The translations under genes and the position numbers were made by a program. Below, piece by piece: positions 1 through 9,076 of a stretch of 25,142 nucleotides of DNA. The notes beneath the pieces were generated by a model, which saw nothing but the letters and a program-made list of their open reading frames with translations, was not told the origin of the DNA and did not search any database. Numbering within the stretch: position 1 is the first letter of the stretch; each line of letters begins with the position of its first letter. The DNA lies in assembly GCA_009780755.1 (NCBI GenBank), contig WQZL01000006.1, positions 1 to 25,142 of the forward strand. The letters are read 5' to 3'. The stretch is from Promicromonosporaceae bacterium (GTDB taxonomy: Bacteria; Actinomycetota; Actinomycetes; Actinomycetales; Cellulomonadaceae).

Positions 1-1809
1 ATTTCGCTGAGTCATTCTGGTTGGGGACCTTGCGGGCACCTTGGCTACAACTTCCAGGTGTTCGCCGGACTGAGCGCGGGTAGCGCGGTAAATTGGCGCA
101 CCGGTGCGGCTGGCGTGGTGGGGCAGATGAGTTCCAACACTGGTCATCGCCAGGGTGTACTTGACTCGACGGTCTCGCAGATGGGCTTCGGTTCTACGGC
201 CCGCTTTTTCGCCATCGGTGGCTCTAACCTGAACCGTACTCCTGTCATCGAGACGATCGCTTTCCCGGCAGCTGGGTATTTCCCAATCGAGTTAAGCACT
301 CCGCCTTCTTGGGTGATTCCGGGTTCGAGCGCGTGGCCATTGCCGGCACATGCGGCGTTGACGCTGTGGTCGTTTACGCGAGTTAACCTTGTTTCGGCAG
401 ACGCGCAGGTTTCGATTACTCGAAATGGCCAGAACTTCGCCCACGAGATGGTGCCTGCCACGACCGGTCGGGCCAATACCGTCCAGTGGACAATGAACCT
501 GCCAACCCCCACCGGACCGGATGGCGTTGACGTCTACCGGGTGCGTATCAACGGCATCTCCCCGGCAGCCGACTATGAGGTTCGGGTATTTCGGGCGACG
601 GCCATCACCGGCGGTACTGCGACCATCAGCGGCACTCCGCGTTTGGGGCAGACGCTGGCGGCTGCCGCTTCAGGCTTCAACCCGACGCCGGACGGTGTGA
701 CTTTCCAGTGGCTTCGCAACGGAGTGGTCGCTTCGGAGGGCGCCACTCGTACGTTGACGGCAGCCGATGTTGGGCAGCAGATTACGGTGCAGGCCACGGC
801 TACCCTCGCTGGATTCACCCAACGTCAGGTTGTGTCCAACGCGGTGACTGTTCAGCCCGGTACCATCACCGGCGGTACCGTCACGATTTCCGGTGAGAAC
901 ACGGTTGGCTCCCTGCTGACGGTTTCGTTGGCGGGGATGACCCCCATGCCGAGTGGTGGGCAGATTTCTTGGCAGTGGTTGCGTGACGGGACTCCGATTA
1001 CCGGGGCAACCGGTACGCAATATCGTCTGACGGCGGCAGATGCAGGACGTACCATCACCGCTCGCGCTAGCGTGAATATCCCGGGCTATACCGCAGTGAC
1101 TCGCACCTCGGCTGGTCTGCTAGTGATGCCAGCGCCGTCCCCGTCTCCGACGCCAGGTGTTCCATCTCCGCAGCCGACGCCGACGCCGCCGGGGTCTGGG
1201 TGGGAGTGTCCGGCTACATCGTCGTTTACAGATGTTGTGGCCGGTTCACAGTTCCACTGTTACATCGCGTGGCTGGCTGCTACCGAGATCACTACCGGCT
1301 GGCCTGACCACACATTCCGTCCGGGGGCGAATGTAGAGCGGCAGGCGATGGCCGCGTTCCTCTACCGGGGCTTGGCTGATTCGGACGGGTTTACGACGCC
1401 TGGTGTGCCGAGGTTTGCAGATAAGCCGATCAGCGGCGCGTTCTTCCGTCAGGTTGAGTGGCTGGCCGGTACCGGCATAACCACGGGTTGGAATATGGGC
1501 ACGCACCAGGAATTCCGCCCAGGGGCACACGTGGAACGGCAGGCGATGGCCGCATTCTTGTTCCGCGCTGCCGGTTCGCCGAGGTTTACGCCGCCTGCAA
1601 CGGCGACTTTCCAGGATGTGCCGGTTGGCGCGCCCTTCTTCCGGGAGATTGAGTGGTTGTATTCCACGAATATCACTACTGGCTGGCATATGGGCACTCA
1701 CCAGGAGTTTCGCCCAAGTGCGAACGTTGAGCGGCAGGCGATGGCCGCGTTCTTGTATCGGGCATTCAATAATGGGCATCTTCCTGACGCCCACCTGAAC
1801 CGGCCCTGA
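1..1809 (+). CDS. CAP / Ig-like / SLH surface protein, 5' end missing
   Basis: The frame is open from the first base of the window, so the true start lies upstream; 602 residues are visible. Residues 1-80 look like the end of a CAP (SCP/PR-1) domain: SNTGHRQGVLDSTVSQMGFG resembles the usual GHR..ML....IGVG block. It is followed by a CAP-associated stretch (AFPAAGYFPIEL). Two Ig-like actinobacterial repeats follow (about 200-285 and 289-375), each with ISG...G..L, QWLR(N/D)G and LTAAD.G motifs, then a Pro-rich linker (about 378-402). Three SLH-type repeats (about 408-595) each end in VERQAMAAFL(Y/F)R. The protein is probably exported and held at the cell wall by the SLH repeats. The signal peptide lies outside the window. 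The gene at 15916 has the same modules in the opposite order. The module calls are firm; the biological role is unknown. Confidence 0.88.
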   Translation: MSLSHSGWGPCGHLGYNFQVFAGLSAGSAVNWRTGAAGVVGQMSSNTGHRQGVLDSTVSQMGFGSTARFFAIGGSNLNRTPVIETIAFPAAGYFPIELSTPPSWVIPGSSAWPLPAHAALTLWSFTRVNLVSADAQVSITRNGQNFAHEMVPATTGRANTVQWTMNLPTPTGPDGVDVYRVRINGISPAADYEVRVFRATAITGGTATISGTPRLGQTLAAAASGFNPTPDGVTFQWLRNGVVASEGATRTLTAADVGQQITVQATATLAGFTQRQVVSNAVTVQPGTITGGTVTISGENTVGSLLTVSLAGMTPMPSGGQISWQWLRDGTPITGATGTQYRLTAADAGRTITARASVNIPGYTAVTRTSAGLLVMPAPSPSPTPGVPSPQPTPTPPGSGWECPATSSFTDVVAGSQFHCYIAWLAATEITTGWPDHTFRPGANVERQAMAAFLYRGLADSDGFTTPGVPRFADKPISGAFFRQVEWLAGTGITTGWNMGTHQEFRPGAHVERQAMAAFLFRAAGSPRFTPPATATFQDVPVGAPFFREIEWLYSTNITTGWHMGTHQEFRPSANVERQAMAAFLYRAFNNGHLPDAHLNRP

Positions 1810-1817
1810 GCCCACTG

Positions 1818-1904
1818 CCGCTGGTTGAGTAGGGCGTGGAGCGACCGTCTCGAATCCAAGTCTTGGTTTCGAACACGGCCGTAAGCGGCCTGCTCAACCA
1901 GCGG
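1818..1904. repeat. Interspersed palindromic element, copy 1
   Basis: This is a composite inverted repeat. The outer arms CCGCTGGTTGAGTAGG (1818-1833) and CCTGCTCAACCAGCGG (1889-1904) match at 15 of 16 positions. The inner arms TCGAATCCAAG and CTTGGTTTCGA meet around a single-base loop with one mismatch. The right half contains GGCC(G)...GCGGCC. It lies just after the stop codon of the surface-protein gene. Related copies lie at 2385-2419 and inside dapB at 7575-7653. Elements with GGTTGAG...TCGAAACC arms are common in actinobacterial intergenic regions. Confidence 0.85.
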
Positions 1905-2063
1905 GAACCGTGCCCCTCTTCAAATTGCCAAACGATGACCCGGTGGATTACCGGTATGTTGGCCAGGCGGGGTACCATCAACGTTGCCGTAGAACGGCCG
2001 CGGGTTTGTAGTGCCCAGGGGAGGAGCCTCTGGCGCGCCGCGCAACTAGTTTCAAGGAGAGCC

Positions 2064-2333
2064 ATGCCGCTCGCAGCTGATGTAAAGAAGGCGATCATCG
2101 CCGAGTACGCCACCACGCCGGGTGACACCGGCTCGCCCGAGGTGCAGATCGCGCTGCTCACCCAGCGCATCAAGGACCTGACCGAACACTTCAAGGAACA
2201 CAAGCACGACCATCACTCGCGTCGTGGCCTGCTGCTGCTCGTCGGTCAGCGCCGCCGTCTGCTCGACTACCTAGCCAAGATCGACATCGAACGCTACCGC
2301 GCGCTGATCGCTCGCCTCGGCATTCGTCGCTAA
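2064..2333 (+). CDS. rpsO: 30S ribosomal protein S15
   Basis: The product has 89 residues, the standard length for S15. It has the family core GDTGSPEVQIALLTQRI, the HKHDHHSRRGLL block and the C-terminal RRRLLDYLAKID...Y..LI..LGIRR. The ATG at 2064 is preceded by AAGGAGA (2054-2060); the frame is open much further upstream but those starts do not fit the family. S15 binds the central domain of 16S rRNA early in assembly of the small subunit. It precedes pnp, the conserved bacterial order. A hairpin with a short T run follows the stop. Confidence 0.98.
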   Translation: MPLAADVKKAIIAEYATTPGDTGSPEVQIALLTQRIKDLTEHFKEHKHDHHSRRGLLLLVGQRRRLLDYLAKIDIERYRALIARLGIRR

Positions 2334-2351
2334 CACCCCGAAGTCCCGAGA

Positions 2352-2373
2352 CTCGCGTCGGACGCGAGATTTT
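2352..2373 (+). terminator. Likely rpsO terminator/attenuator
   Basis: The stem CTCGCGT (2352-2358), loop CGG and ACGCGAG (2362-2368) is followed by ATTTT, 19 bases after the rpsO stop. The stem can be extended by CCGAGA against TTTCGG. The T run is short, so termination may be partial and allow read-through into pnp. Confidence 0.55.
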
Positions 2374-2384
2374 CGGATATTCCT

Positions 2385-2419
2385 GGTTTCAACACGGGCC
2401 TGGTGGCTTCGCTCAACCA
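2385..2419. repeat. Interspersed element, right half only (copy 2)
   Basis: The sequence begins GGTTTCAACACGGGCC and ends TTCGCTCAACCA. It has the same 35-base length as the right half of the dapB copy (7616-7650) and shares its ends, with changes in the middle. No left arm is visible, so this looks like a decayed or solo half-element. Confidence 0.6.
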
Positions 2420-2466
2420 TTGGAGCGCCCGCCATCGTTAGAAAAGCGACAACAAACACACCAAAT

Positions 2467-2496
2467 CGGCCCGGTCTCCCCAGTGGAGCCGGGCCG
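2467..2496 (+). promoter_or_regulatory. Strong hairpin in the rpsO-pnp spacer
   Basis: Arms CGGCCCGG (2467-2474) and CCGGGCCG (2489-2496) are perfectly complementary. CTCC/GGAG extends the stem inside, past a one-base bulge. There is no T run. It could be a GC-rich terminator, an RNase processing site, or part of the pnp leader. In enterobacteria pnp is autoregulated through RNase III cleavage of such a hairpin; that role is only an analogy here. Confidence 0.5.
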
Positions 2497-2563
2497 CTCT
2501 GGTGAGATGTACCCAGGGTCGCCGCGTCGGCCCGCAACACAACAAGAAAACACTTGCGCCGCA

Positions 2564-2639
2564 CCTGGACCACGGTCCTCGGTAGTGGCTTCCCGATGTC
2601 GCACAAGCGCTCGGTGGGCCTCGATCGAAGACCGCCAGG
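2564..2639 (+). ncRNA. Actino-pnp-type leader RNA
   Basis: The spacer before pnp folds into a long-range stem: CCTGG (2564-2568) pairs with CCAGG (2635-2639), and CGGTC (2573-2577) pairs with GACCG (2630-2634). The enclosed region contains CCTCGGTAGTGGCTTCC. The pnp ribosome binding site starts 21 bases later. The Actino-pnp motif is a described conserved 5' UTR structure upstream of actinobacterial polynucleotide phosphorylase genes, and position and pairing fit. The exact motif boundaries are my estimate, and no covariance search was possible. It probably controls pnp expression. Confidence 0.65.
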
Positions 2640-2672
2640 ATTGGCGCTCCGCAACAGATAAGGAGGGCACCC

Positions 2673-4922
<2,250 letters not shown>

Positions 4923-4927
4923 CCCCC

Positions 4928-6256
4928 ATGCCTTGGAGCCTTCCGCTCGTCGCTAGCGGCGAGTCGGGGGCCGAACTGACCGCCGGGCAGGATGGAGCGA
5001 CCATTCGCCGCTCTGTCCTGCCCGGCGGCGTCCGCGTACTCACCGAACACATGCCGGGCCAGCGCTCGGCAACCGTGGGCGCCTGGGTCGGGGTCGGCTC
5101 CCGTGATGAAACTGATGGCCACTTCGGCTCGACACACTTCCTGGAGCATCTGCTGTTTAAGGGCACCGCGCGACGCTCCGCGATGGACATAGCCGAGGCA
5201 TTCGACGCCGTTGGCGGCGAGGCCAACGCGGGCACCGGCAAGGAACACACCGTGTACTACGCTCGCGTACTCGACACGGACTCGCCGATGGCCATAGACG
5301 TGATCTCCGACATGATTACCTCCGCCCGCCTGGATGCGGACGAGTTGGAGACCGAGCGCGGCGTCATCCTCGAAGAACTCGCCATGAACGACGATGACCC
5401 CTCTGACGTGGTGCATGAGGAGTTCGCGCAAACCGTGCTGGGTAAGCACCCGCTCGGACGGCCCATCGGCGGCACCCCCGAGGCGATCAAGGCTGTACCG
5501 CGCGATGCCGTCTGGGAACATTACCGGTGGCACTACCGCCCCGAGACCCTGGTATTCGCGGCAGCCGGCGGTGTGGATCACGAGACCGTTGTCTCGCAGG
5601 TGTTGGCCGGGCTGTCGCAGGGTGGCTGGGACTTAACCGGCGACGTGGCGCCCCGCGAGCGGCGTTCCGTGATGGCCGAGTCGAACGGCGTGCCCACCTC
5701 CCCGCAACGCAAGACGGTGCGGCGTGATGTGGAACAGGGCAACATCATCATCGGCTCGACCGGCCTGACAGCCACCGACGACCGACGCTTTGCGTTATCC
5801 GTGCTGAACGCGGTACTCGGCGGCGGGATGAGTTCACGACTGTTCCAGGAGATTCGCGAGAAGCGCGGCCTGGCCTACTCGACCTACTCGTACGCCGCCA
5901 GTCACGGCGGTCTGGGCACGTTCGGCCTATACGCAGGTTGTGCGCCGGGCAAGGTCACACAAGTCGAGGAACTGCTGCACGGCGAACTCGACCGCCTGGC
6001 CGCCGAGGGCATCACCGAGGCCGAGCTGACGCGCTCCATCGGACAGCTGTCCGGCGGGCTGGTGCTGGGCTTAGAGGATTCCGGCTCCCGCATGAGCCGT
6101 CTCGGCAAGGGCGAACTGGTCTTCGGCGAAATCCTCTCCCTAGAGGAATCCTTGGAGCGCATCGCCGCCGTCACCCTCGCCGACGTGCAAGAACTAGCCA
6201 CCGACCTGGCCACCCGCCCCCGCACAGTAGTCCGCGTCGGCCCCTTCGACGACTAA
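4928..6256 (+). CDS. M16 family zinc metallopeptidase
   Basis: The 442-residue protein has the inverted zinc motif H70-F-L-E73-H74 and a downstream acidic ligand in VILEEL (about 149-150), the spacing expected for family M16 (pitrilysin/mitochondrial processing peptidase). The C-terminal inactive-type domain carries the substrate-binding RGLAYSTYSY segment. It is the partner that usually follows pnp in actinobacteria (PepR in mycobacteria). GGAGG at 4913-4917, inside the end of pnp, serves as ribosome binding site. There is no signal peptide, so it is probably cytoplasmic. The natural substrate is unknown. Confidence 0.93.
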   Translation: MPWSLPLVASGESGAELTAGQDGATIRRSVLPGGVRVLTEHMPGQRSATVGAWVGVGSRDETDGHFGSTHFLEHLLFKGTARRSAMDIAEAFDAVGGEANAGTGKEHTVYYARVLDTDSPMAIDVISDMITSARLDADELETERGVILEELAMNDDDPSDVVHEEFAQTVLGKHPLGRPIGGTPEAIKAVPRDAVWEHYRWHYRPETLVFAAAGGVDHETVVSQVLAGLSQGGWDLTGDVAPRERRSVMAESNGVPTSPQRKTVRRDVEQGNIIIGSTGLTATDDRRFALSVLNAVLGGGMSSRLFQEIREKRGLAYSTYSYAASHGGLGTFGLYAGCAPGKVTQVEELLHGELDRLAAEGITEAELTRSIGQLSGGLVLGLEDSGSRMSRLGKGELVFGEILSLEESLERIAAVTLADVQELATDLATRPRTVVRVGPFDD

Positions 6257-6290
6257 CCACCGCACTCCGTCACCCTGCGGCCGACGGAAT

Positions 6291-6343
6291 CGGAGCGCAG
6301 GATCTCCCGGCCTAACCACGGAGAGATCCATCCTGCGCCTCCG
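6291..6343. terminator. Hairpin between convergent genes
   Basis: GGAG-CGCAGGAT (6292-6303) pairs with ATCCTGCG-c-CTCC (6330-6342), giving 12 base pairs with one bulge; inner CTCC (6304-6307) and GGAG (6320-6323) extend it. It fills the space between the M16 peptidase stop and the stop codon of the minus-strand gene at 6345, so it may serve as a bidirectional terminator. There is no clear T run. Confidence 0.55.
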
Positions 6344-6344
6344 C

Positions 6345-7127
6345 TCATTTCTCGCTACACGCAGCGATGACGGGCGCTAGAAAATGGGCGTCGGCTGCCT
6401 TTGTGAAGGTGGCTGGCGTCCATTTCGTTTTCCCGTCGGATAGCGGAAGGTCTGCGCCGAACACCGTCTGAAGCAGATACTTGGAAAGCTCCAGCGCGTC
6501 ATGGACTTTGATCGTGTGCACTCCGTCGCGCACGGCAAGCCCATCGGCAATGATCCTCTTCGCGTCAAAATACATTCTGGCCTGCGGTTCGTATTCGGCA
6601 TCCGGGTCGTAGCAAACCTCACCTCGCAGGTGAGAGTTGACCACCATCTCGGCTCCACAACCGCCATCAAGGGGCGCGAACATCACATAGTCGAGATAAT
6701 CGAGCGGTTCGCCCAGCGGCGCAAAACCGATGGCCTCCCGGTGGAGGCCATCGCGTCGCAGCCGCGCGGTGGATTTCACCCAGCCGTCGGCGCGAATCAG
6801 CGCGTAGTTGGGTAGCGTTGTGCTGTGTATCAGGTAGACGGGGTCGTTTACGCGCGCGGTTGGCGTTGTGAGCAGCGGCATCACGTCGAAGCCGGGGGAG
6901 TGAACTGACACCTGCCGCCCGTGGGCGGATTCGTACCGGATGAAATCCTGCATCTGCGCGGGGGCGCCGCTGGCGAGTGGGTTAACCGTGAGGGCATAGC
7001 AACCAGTCGGTGACGGCCCCGCGATGAAGCCCGTGAGCGAAGTGTCCGCCTTCAGCAGCGAGTGTTCGGACGGCGCAGCAAGTGGGGCATCCTCGCGCCA
7101 ATCAACGGGCAGCAACTTGAACTTCAC
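6345..7127 (-). CDS. Unrecognised protein, 260 residues
   Basis: I do not recognise the family with certainty. The reading frame is long, GC-biased in the usual way and uninterrupted. The N-terminal third has no clear motif. The middle holds VYLIHSTTLPNYALIRADGW, which resembles the H-x-T...I...G entry seen in ADP-ribosyltransferase-fold proteins. It is followed by GEPLDYLDYVMFAPLDGG, a Cys-containing stretch and YEPQARMYFDAKRIIADGL. There is no signal peptide or membrane segment. The GTG at 7127 is preceded by TAAAGT and six bases, so it is probably a leaderless transcript. It is divergent from dapB, with a large palindrome between them. Confidence 0.72.
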   Translation of the reverse strand: MKFKLLPVDWREDAPLAAPSEHSLLKADTSLTGFIAGPSPTGCYALTVNPLASGAPAQMQDFIRYESAHGRQVSVHSPGFDVMPLLTTPTARVNDPVYLIHSTTLPNYALIRADGWVKSTARLRRDGLHREAIGFAPLGEPLDYLDYVMFAPLDGGCGAEMVVNSHLRGEVCYDPDAEYEPQARMYFDAKRIIADGLAVRDGVHTIKVHDALELSKYLLQTVFGADLPLSDGKTKWTPATFTKAADAHFLAPVIAACSEK

Positions 7128-7133
7128 GCCCGC

Positions 7134-7139
7134 ACTTTA
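7134..7139 (-). promoter_or_regulatory. -10 box of leaderless gene at 7127
   Basis: TAAAGT, read on the minus strand, fits TANNNT and lies six bases before the GTG start. No ribosome binding site is visible, so transcription probably begins at the start codon. Confidence 0.5.
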
Positions 7140-7165
7140 CCCGCCTGTCATCCACTCGTCTTGGC

Positions 7166-7233
7166 ACGGGTCGGCAGTTTCACATCGATTCGGCACTTTA
7201 AACTGCCGAATCGACGTGAAACTGCCGACCCGT
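7166..7233. repeat. 68-bp near-perfect palindrome with four half-sites
   Basis: The arms 7166-7198 and 7201-7233 are inverted copies over 33 bases with two differences. Each arm contains two copies of TCGGCA(G/C)TTT, at 7171 and 7190 on the plus strand and inverted at 7200 and 7219. The copies are 19 bases apart within each arm. It fills half of the 134-bp gap between two divergent leaderless promoters. It overlaps the expected -35 region of dapB. It could be an operator, a cruciform or a small mobile palindrome. The element at 14769 has the same layout. Confidence 0.9.
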
Positions 7234-7248
7234 CACCATGCGGCTTAG

Positions 7249-7254
7249 TAGGGT
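7249..7254 (+). promoter_or_regulatory. -10 box of leaderless dapB
   Basis: TAGGGT lies seven bases before the ATG at 7262, the spacing expected when transcription starts at the first base of the start codon. Confidence 0.55.
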
Positions 7255-7261
7255 AGCCAGT

Positions 7262-8101
7262 ATGACGAATCGAATCCGGGTGGCGGTGTTGGGGGCGGCA
7301 GGGCGCATGGGCGTCACCACCTGTGCCGCTGTCGAGGCCGCGCCCGATCTAGAGCTGGTGGCCCGCGTCGAGGTGGGCGAGGATGTGGCCGCCGCCTGCC
7401 TCGCGGCTGGCGCGCAGGTGGCCGTCGACTTCACGGTGCCCGGCGTAACGGAGGTTAACGTCCATGCGTTGATCGATGCGGGTGTCCATGTCGTCGTCGG
7501 GGCGACGGGATGGACGGAGGAGGCGTTGGAACGGGTCGAAAAGCACCTTGCACTCCTGGCGGCTGAGCAGAACCGGGTGATTGAGCCTGTCGAAACCACC
7601 CCAACGGGCGCAAGTGGTTTCGACACGGCCGCAAGCGGCCTACTCAACCACCCGAATGTACTCATTGCCCCGAACTTCTCGCTCTCGGCGGTGCTGGCGA
7701 TGCGGTTCGCGGCGCAGGCGGCTCGGTTTTTCGAGAGCGCCGAGGTGATCGAACTGCATCACCCGAACAAAGTGGATGCCCCCTCAGGCACGGCCCGGCA
7801 CACGGCGGCGGCCATTGCGGCGGCGCGCGCCAAAGCCGGAATGACGCCAATGCCGGACGCCACCGAGACGGGTTGGGAGGCCCGCGGCGCCGACGTGGAC
7901 GGCGTGCGCGTTCACGCGGTGCGGCTGCGTGGGCTGGTGGCCCACGAGGAAATCCTGCTCGGCAACCCCGGCGAGCAGCTAACCATCCGCCAGGACTCCT
8001 TTGATCGGGAATCTTTTATGCCTGGCGTGCTGCTGGCCATTCGCCAGATCGCCACCCGTCCCGGCCTCACCATCGGCCTAGAACACCTGCTCGATCTTTA
8101 G
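7262..8101 (+). CDS. dapB: 4-hydroxy-tetrahydrodipicolinate reductase
   Basis: DapB reduces the product of DapA with NAD(P)H in the lysine/diaminopimelate pathway. The 279-residue form begins MTNRIRVAVLGAAGRMG, a Rossmann glycine loop. It carries the active-site blocks ELHHPNKVDAPSGTA and RGADVDGVRVHAVRL and ends GLTIGLEHLLDL. The ATG at 7262 is preferred over 7238 because the protein family begins there and TAGGGT sits seven bases upstream. It is about 30 residues longer than the mycobacterial enzyme. The extra piece (about residues 105-131, VIEPVETT...SGLLNH) is exactly the interspersed palindromic element translated in frame, inserted just before VLIAPNFS. The rest of the enzyme looks intact, so it is probably functional. 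Its stop overlaps the end of the convergent PIN fragment. Confidence 0.95.
   Translation: MTNRIRVAVLGAAGRMGVTTCAAVEAAPDLELVARVEVGEDVAAACLAAGAQVAVDFTVPGVTEVNVHALIDAGVHVVVGATGWTEEALERVEKHLALLAAEQNRVIEPVETTPTGASGFDTAASGLLNHPNVLIAPNFSLSAVLAMRFAAQAARFFESAEVIELHHPNKVDAPSGTARHTAAAIAAARAKAGMTPMPDATETGWEARGADVDGVRVHAVRLRGLVAHEEILLGNPGEQLTIRQDSFDRESFMPGVLLAIRQIATRPGLTIGLEHLLDL
7575..7653. repeat. Interspersed palindromic element inside dapB (copy 3)
   Basis: The inner arms TGTCGAAACCAC (7588-7599) and GTGGTTTCGACA (7614-7625) are perfectly complementary. The outer arms GGGTGATTGAG (7575-7585) and CTCAACCACCC (7643-7653) match at 10 of 11. The right half contains the perfect mini-palindrome GGCCGC-AA-GCGGCC. 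It adds about 26 codons without a stop or frameshift. The right half matches copies at 1867-1902 and 2385-2419. Confidence 0.92.
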
Positions 8102-8301
8102 GTAGCGCGCTCCAGGCCGAGATGCTCGACAAAGGGGTCGAAATCCTGGTCAATGTATAGCAGCGGCAGGCCATGTGAGATGCAGTACGACGCGATCAAC
8201 ACGTCGTTCGCCTTACGAATGGTTATGCCCCGCTTACGAAGTAGGCGATACCGACCGGCTGCGATGGCCGCGGACTCAGTGCCGACTAACTCGACGCGGG
8301 C
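8098..8301 (-). pseudogene. C-terminal fragment of a VapC-type PIN toxin
   Basis: Minus-strand codons from 8301 to the TAA at 8100-8098 read ELVGTESAAIAAGRYRLL..RGITIRKANDVLIASYCISHGLPLLYIDQDFDPFVEHLGLERAT. This matches the second half of PIN-domain ribonuclease toxins: NDVLIAS and the D.DFDPF block carry late acidic residues. The first half, with the N-terminal catalytic Asp, is missing. The frame is closed upstream by the stop of the lipoprotein gene (8304-8302), which lies in the same frame. No VapB antitoxin is seen. It is most likely a decayed toxin-antitoxin locus, not an active gene. Its end overlaps the dapB stop. Confidence 0.75.
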
Positions 8302-9057
8302 CTACCAGGTGACAAATAGGCATTCGTGAGCCTGGATTTCGGCCGGGGTTGCGTCATGGGGGAGGTGATGACCGAAGCGCACGCCGCCCGGCAGTTCATA
8401 GACGCCCTGATGGTCTTGGTTGCGCTGCGCCACCAGGTTGCGATAGCCGTGGCATTCGCGGGGGCAGGGACCAGGAAATTCCTCGCCCTCGGCGAGTTCC
8501 CAAACACCGACCCAGCAGGGGGAGTTCAGGCCCGCCTCAAGGGTGCGGGGCATTGGGCAACCGCCGGTCAGCGCCGCCCAATAATCCTCATACGTGGAGC
8601 CAGGCGGCAGCAGGCCGTGGCGGATTAGACAGGCTTCTACGCTGTCGTTTTCTGGGTTGTGCGCCATCGTCTCATAGAGCCAGGTGATGACGCCGCCTCC
8701 ATAGCGATCCTCGCAGTCACCAACCAGCGCGATGTACGTCTCCATGTCGCCAACAGCATCTTGTGGCCAGGTGACTGTGCCATCGACGCCTACGGGTCCG
8801 CCGATGCTTACAAAGCACTCGCGGGTTTTGGCGGTGGCTTCCTGCACTTCGGCCGGGGTGACTACGCCATCGGCCAGGATTGCTCGGATAAAGTCCGATT
8901 CCGTCTCGGCGTACATGAGTTCAAAGGTCAGCGCCCAGGGATGATCCGGGTCGATGTTCGGGCCACCGCTATCAGAGCCGCTGGCAGCGTCGTATCCATT
9001 GCTACACCCAGCCACGACCAGCCCAACCGTCAGGGCAGCAAGTAATCGACGGCGCAT
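8302..9057 (-). CDS. Cys-rich putative lipoprotein
   Basis: The 251-residue protein starts MRRRLLAALTVGLVVAGC, a lipoprotein signal peptide with lipobox VAGC and acylated Cys18. The mature part carries eight further cysteines, often in acidic surroundings (GDCEDR, EACLIRHG, PGPCPREC), suggesting disulphides. Repeated acidic helical segments (TPAEVQEATAKTRECF; TPAEIQAHECLF) may be weak internal repeats. I do not recognise a family. GGAGG lies a few bases before the ATG. It follows the MFS gene on the same strand by 81 bases, with its own candidate promoter between them. Confidence 0.8.
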   Translation of the reverse strand: MRRRLLAALTVGLVVAGCSNGYDAASGSDSGGPNIDPDHPWALTFELMYAETESDFIRAILADGVVTPAEVQEATAKTRECFVSIGGPVGVDGTVTWPQDAVGDMETYIALVGDCEDRYGGGVITWLYETMAHNPENDSVEACLIRHGLLPPGSTYEDYWAALTGGCPMPRTLEAGLNSPCWVGVWELAEGEEFPGPCPRECHGYRNLVAQRNQDHQGVYELPGGVRFGHHLPHDATPAEIQAHECLFVTW

Positions 9058-9076
9058 GAGGAACCTCCAAGAGTTG

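Noticed and set aside
1189..1815. Long minus-strand frames opposite the SLH repeats.
   Set aside because: They mirror the repetitive, GC-biased SLH coding on the plus strand and lack any start context or family motif.
1836..2333. Long frame starting well upstream of rpsO.
   Set aside because: S15 is 89 residues and has a good ribosome binding site at 2054-2060; the upstream part runs through a palindromic repeat and has no protein character.
7166..7233. The 68-bp palindrome as an ordinary transcription terminator.
   Set aside because: It lies between two divergent starts, where no transcript needs to end, and has no T run.
8302..8304. Readthrough or recoding of the lipoprotein TAG into the PIN fragment.
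   Set aside because: The frames match, but the PIN part is only half a domain and the lipoprotein has a complete plausible end; a deletion scar is simpler.
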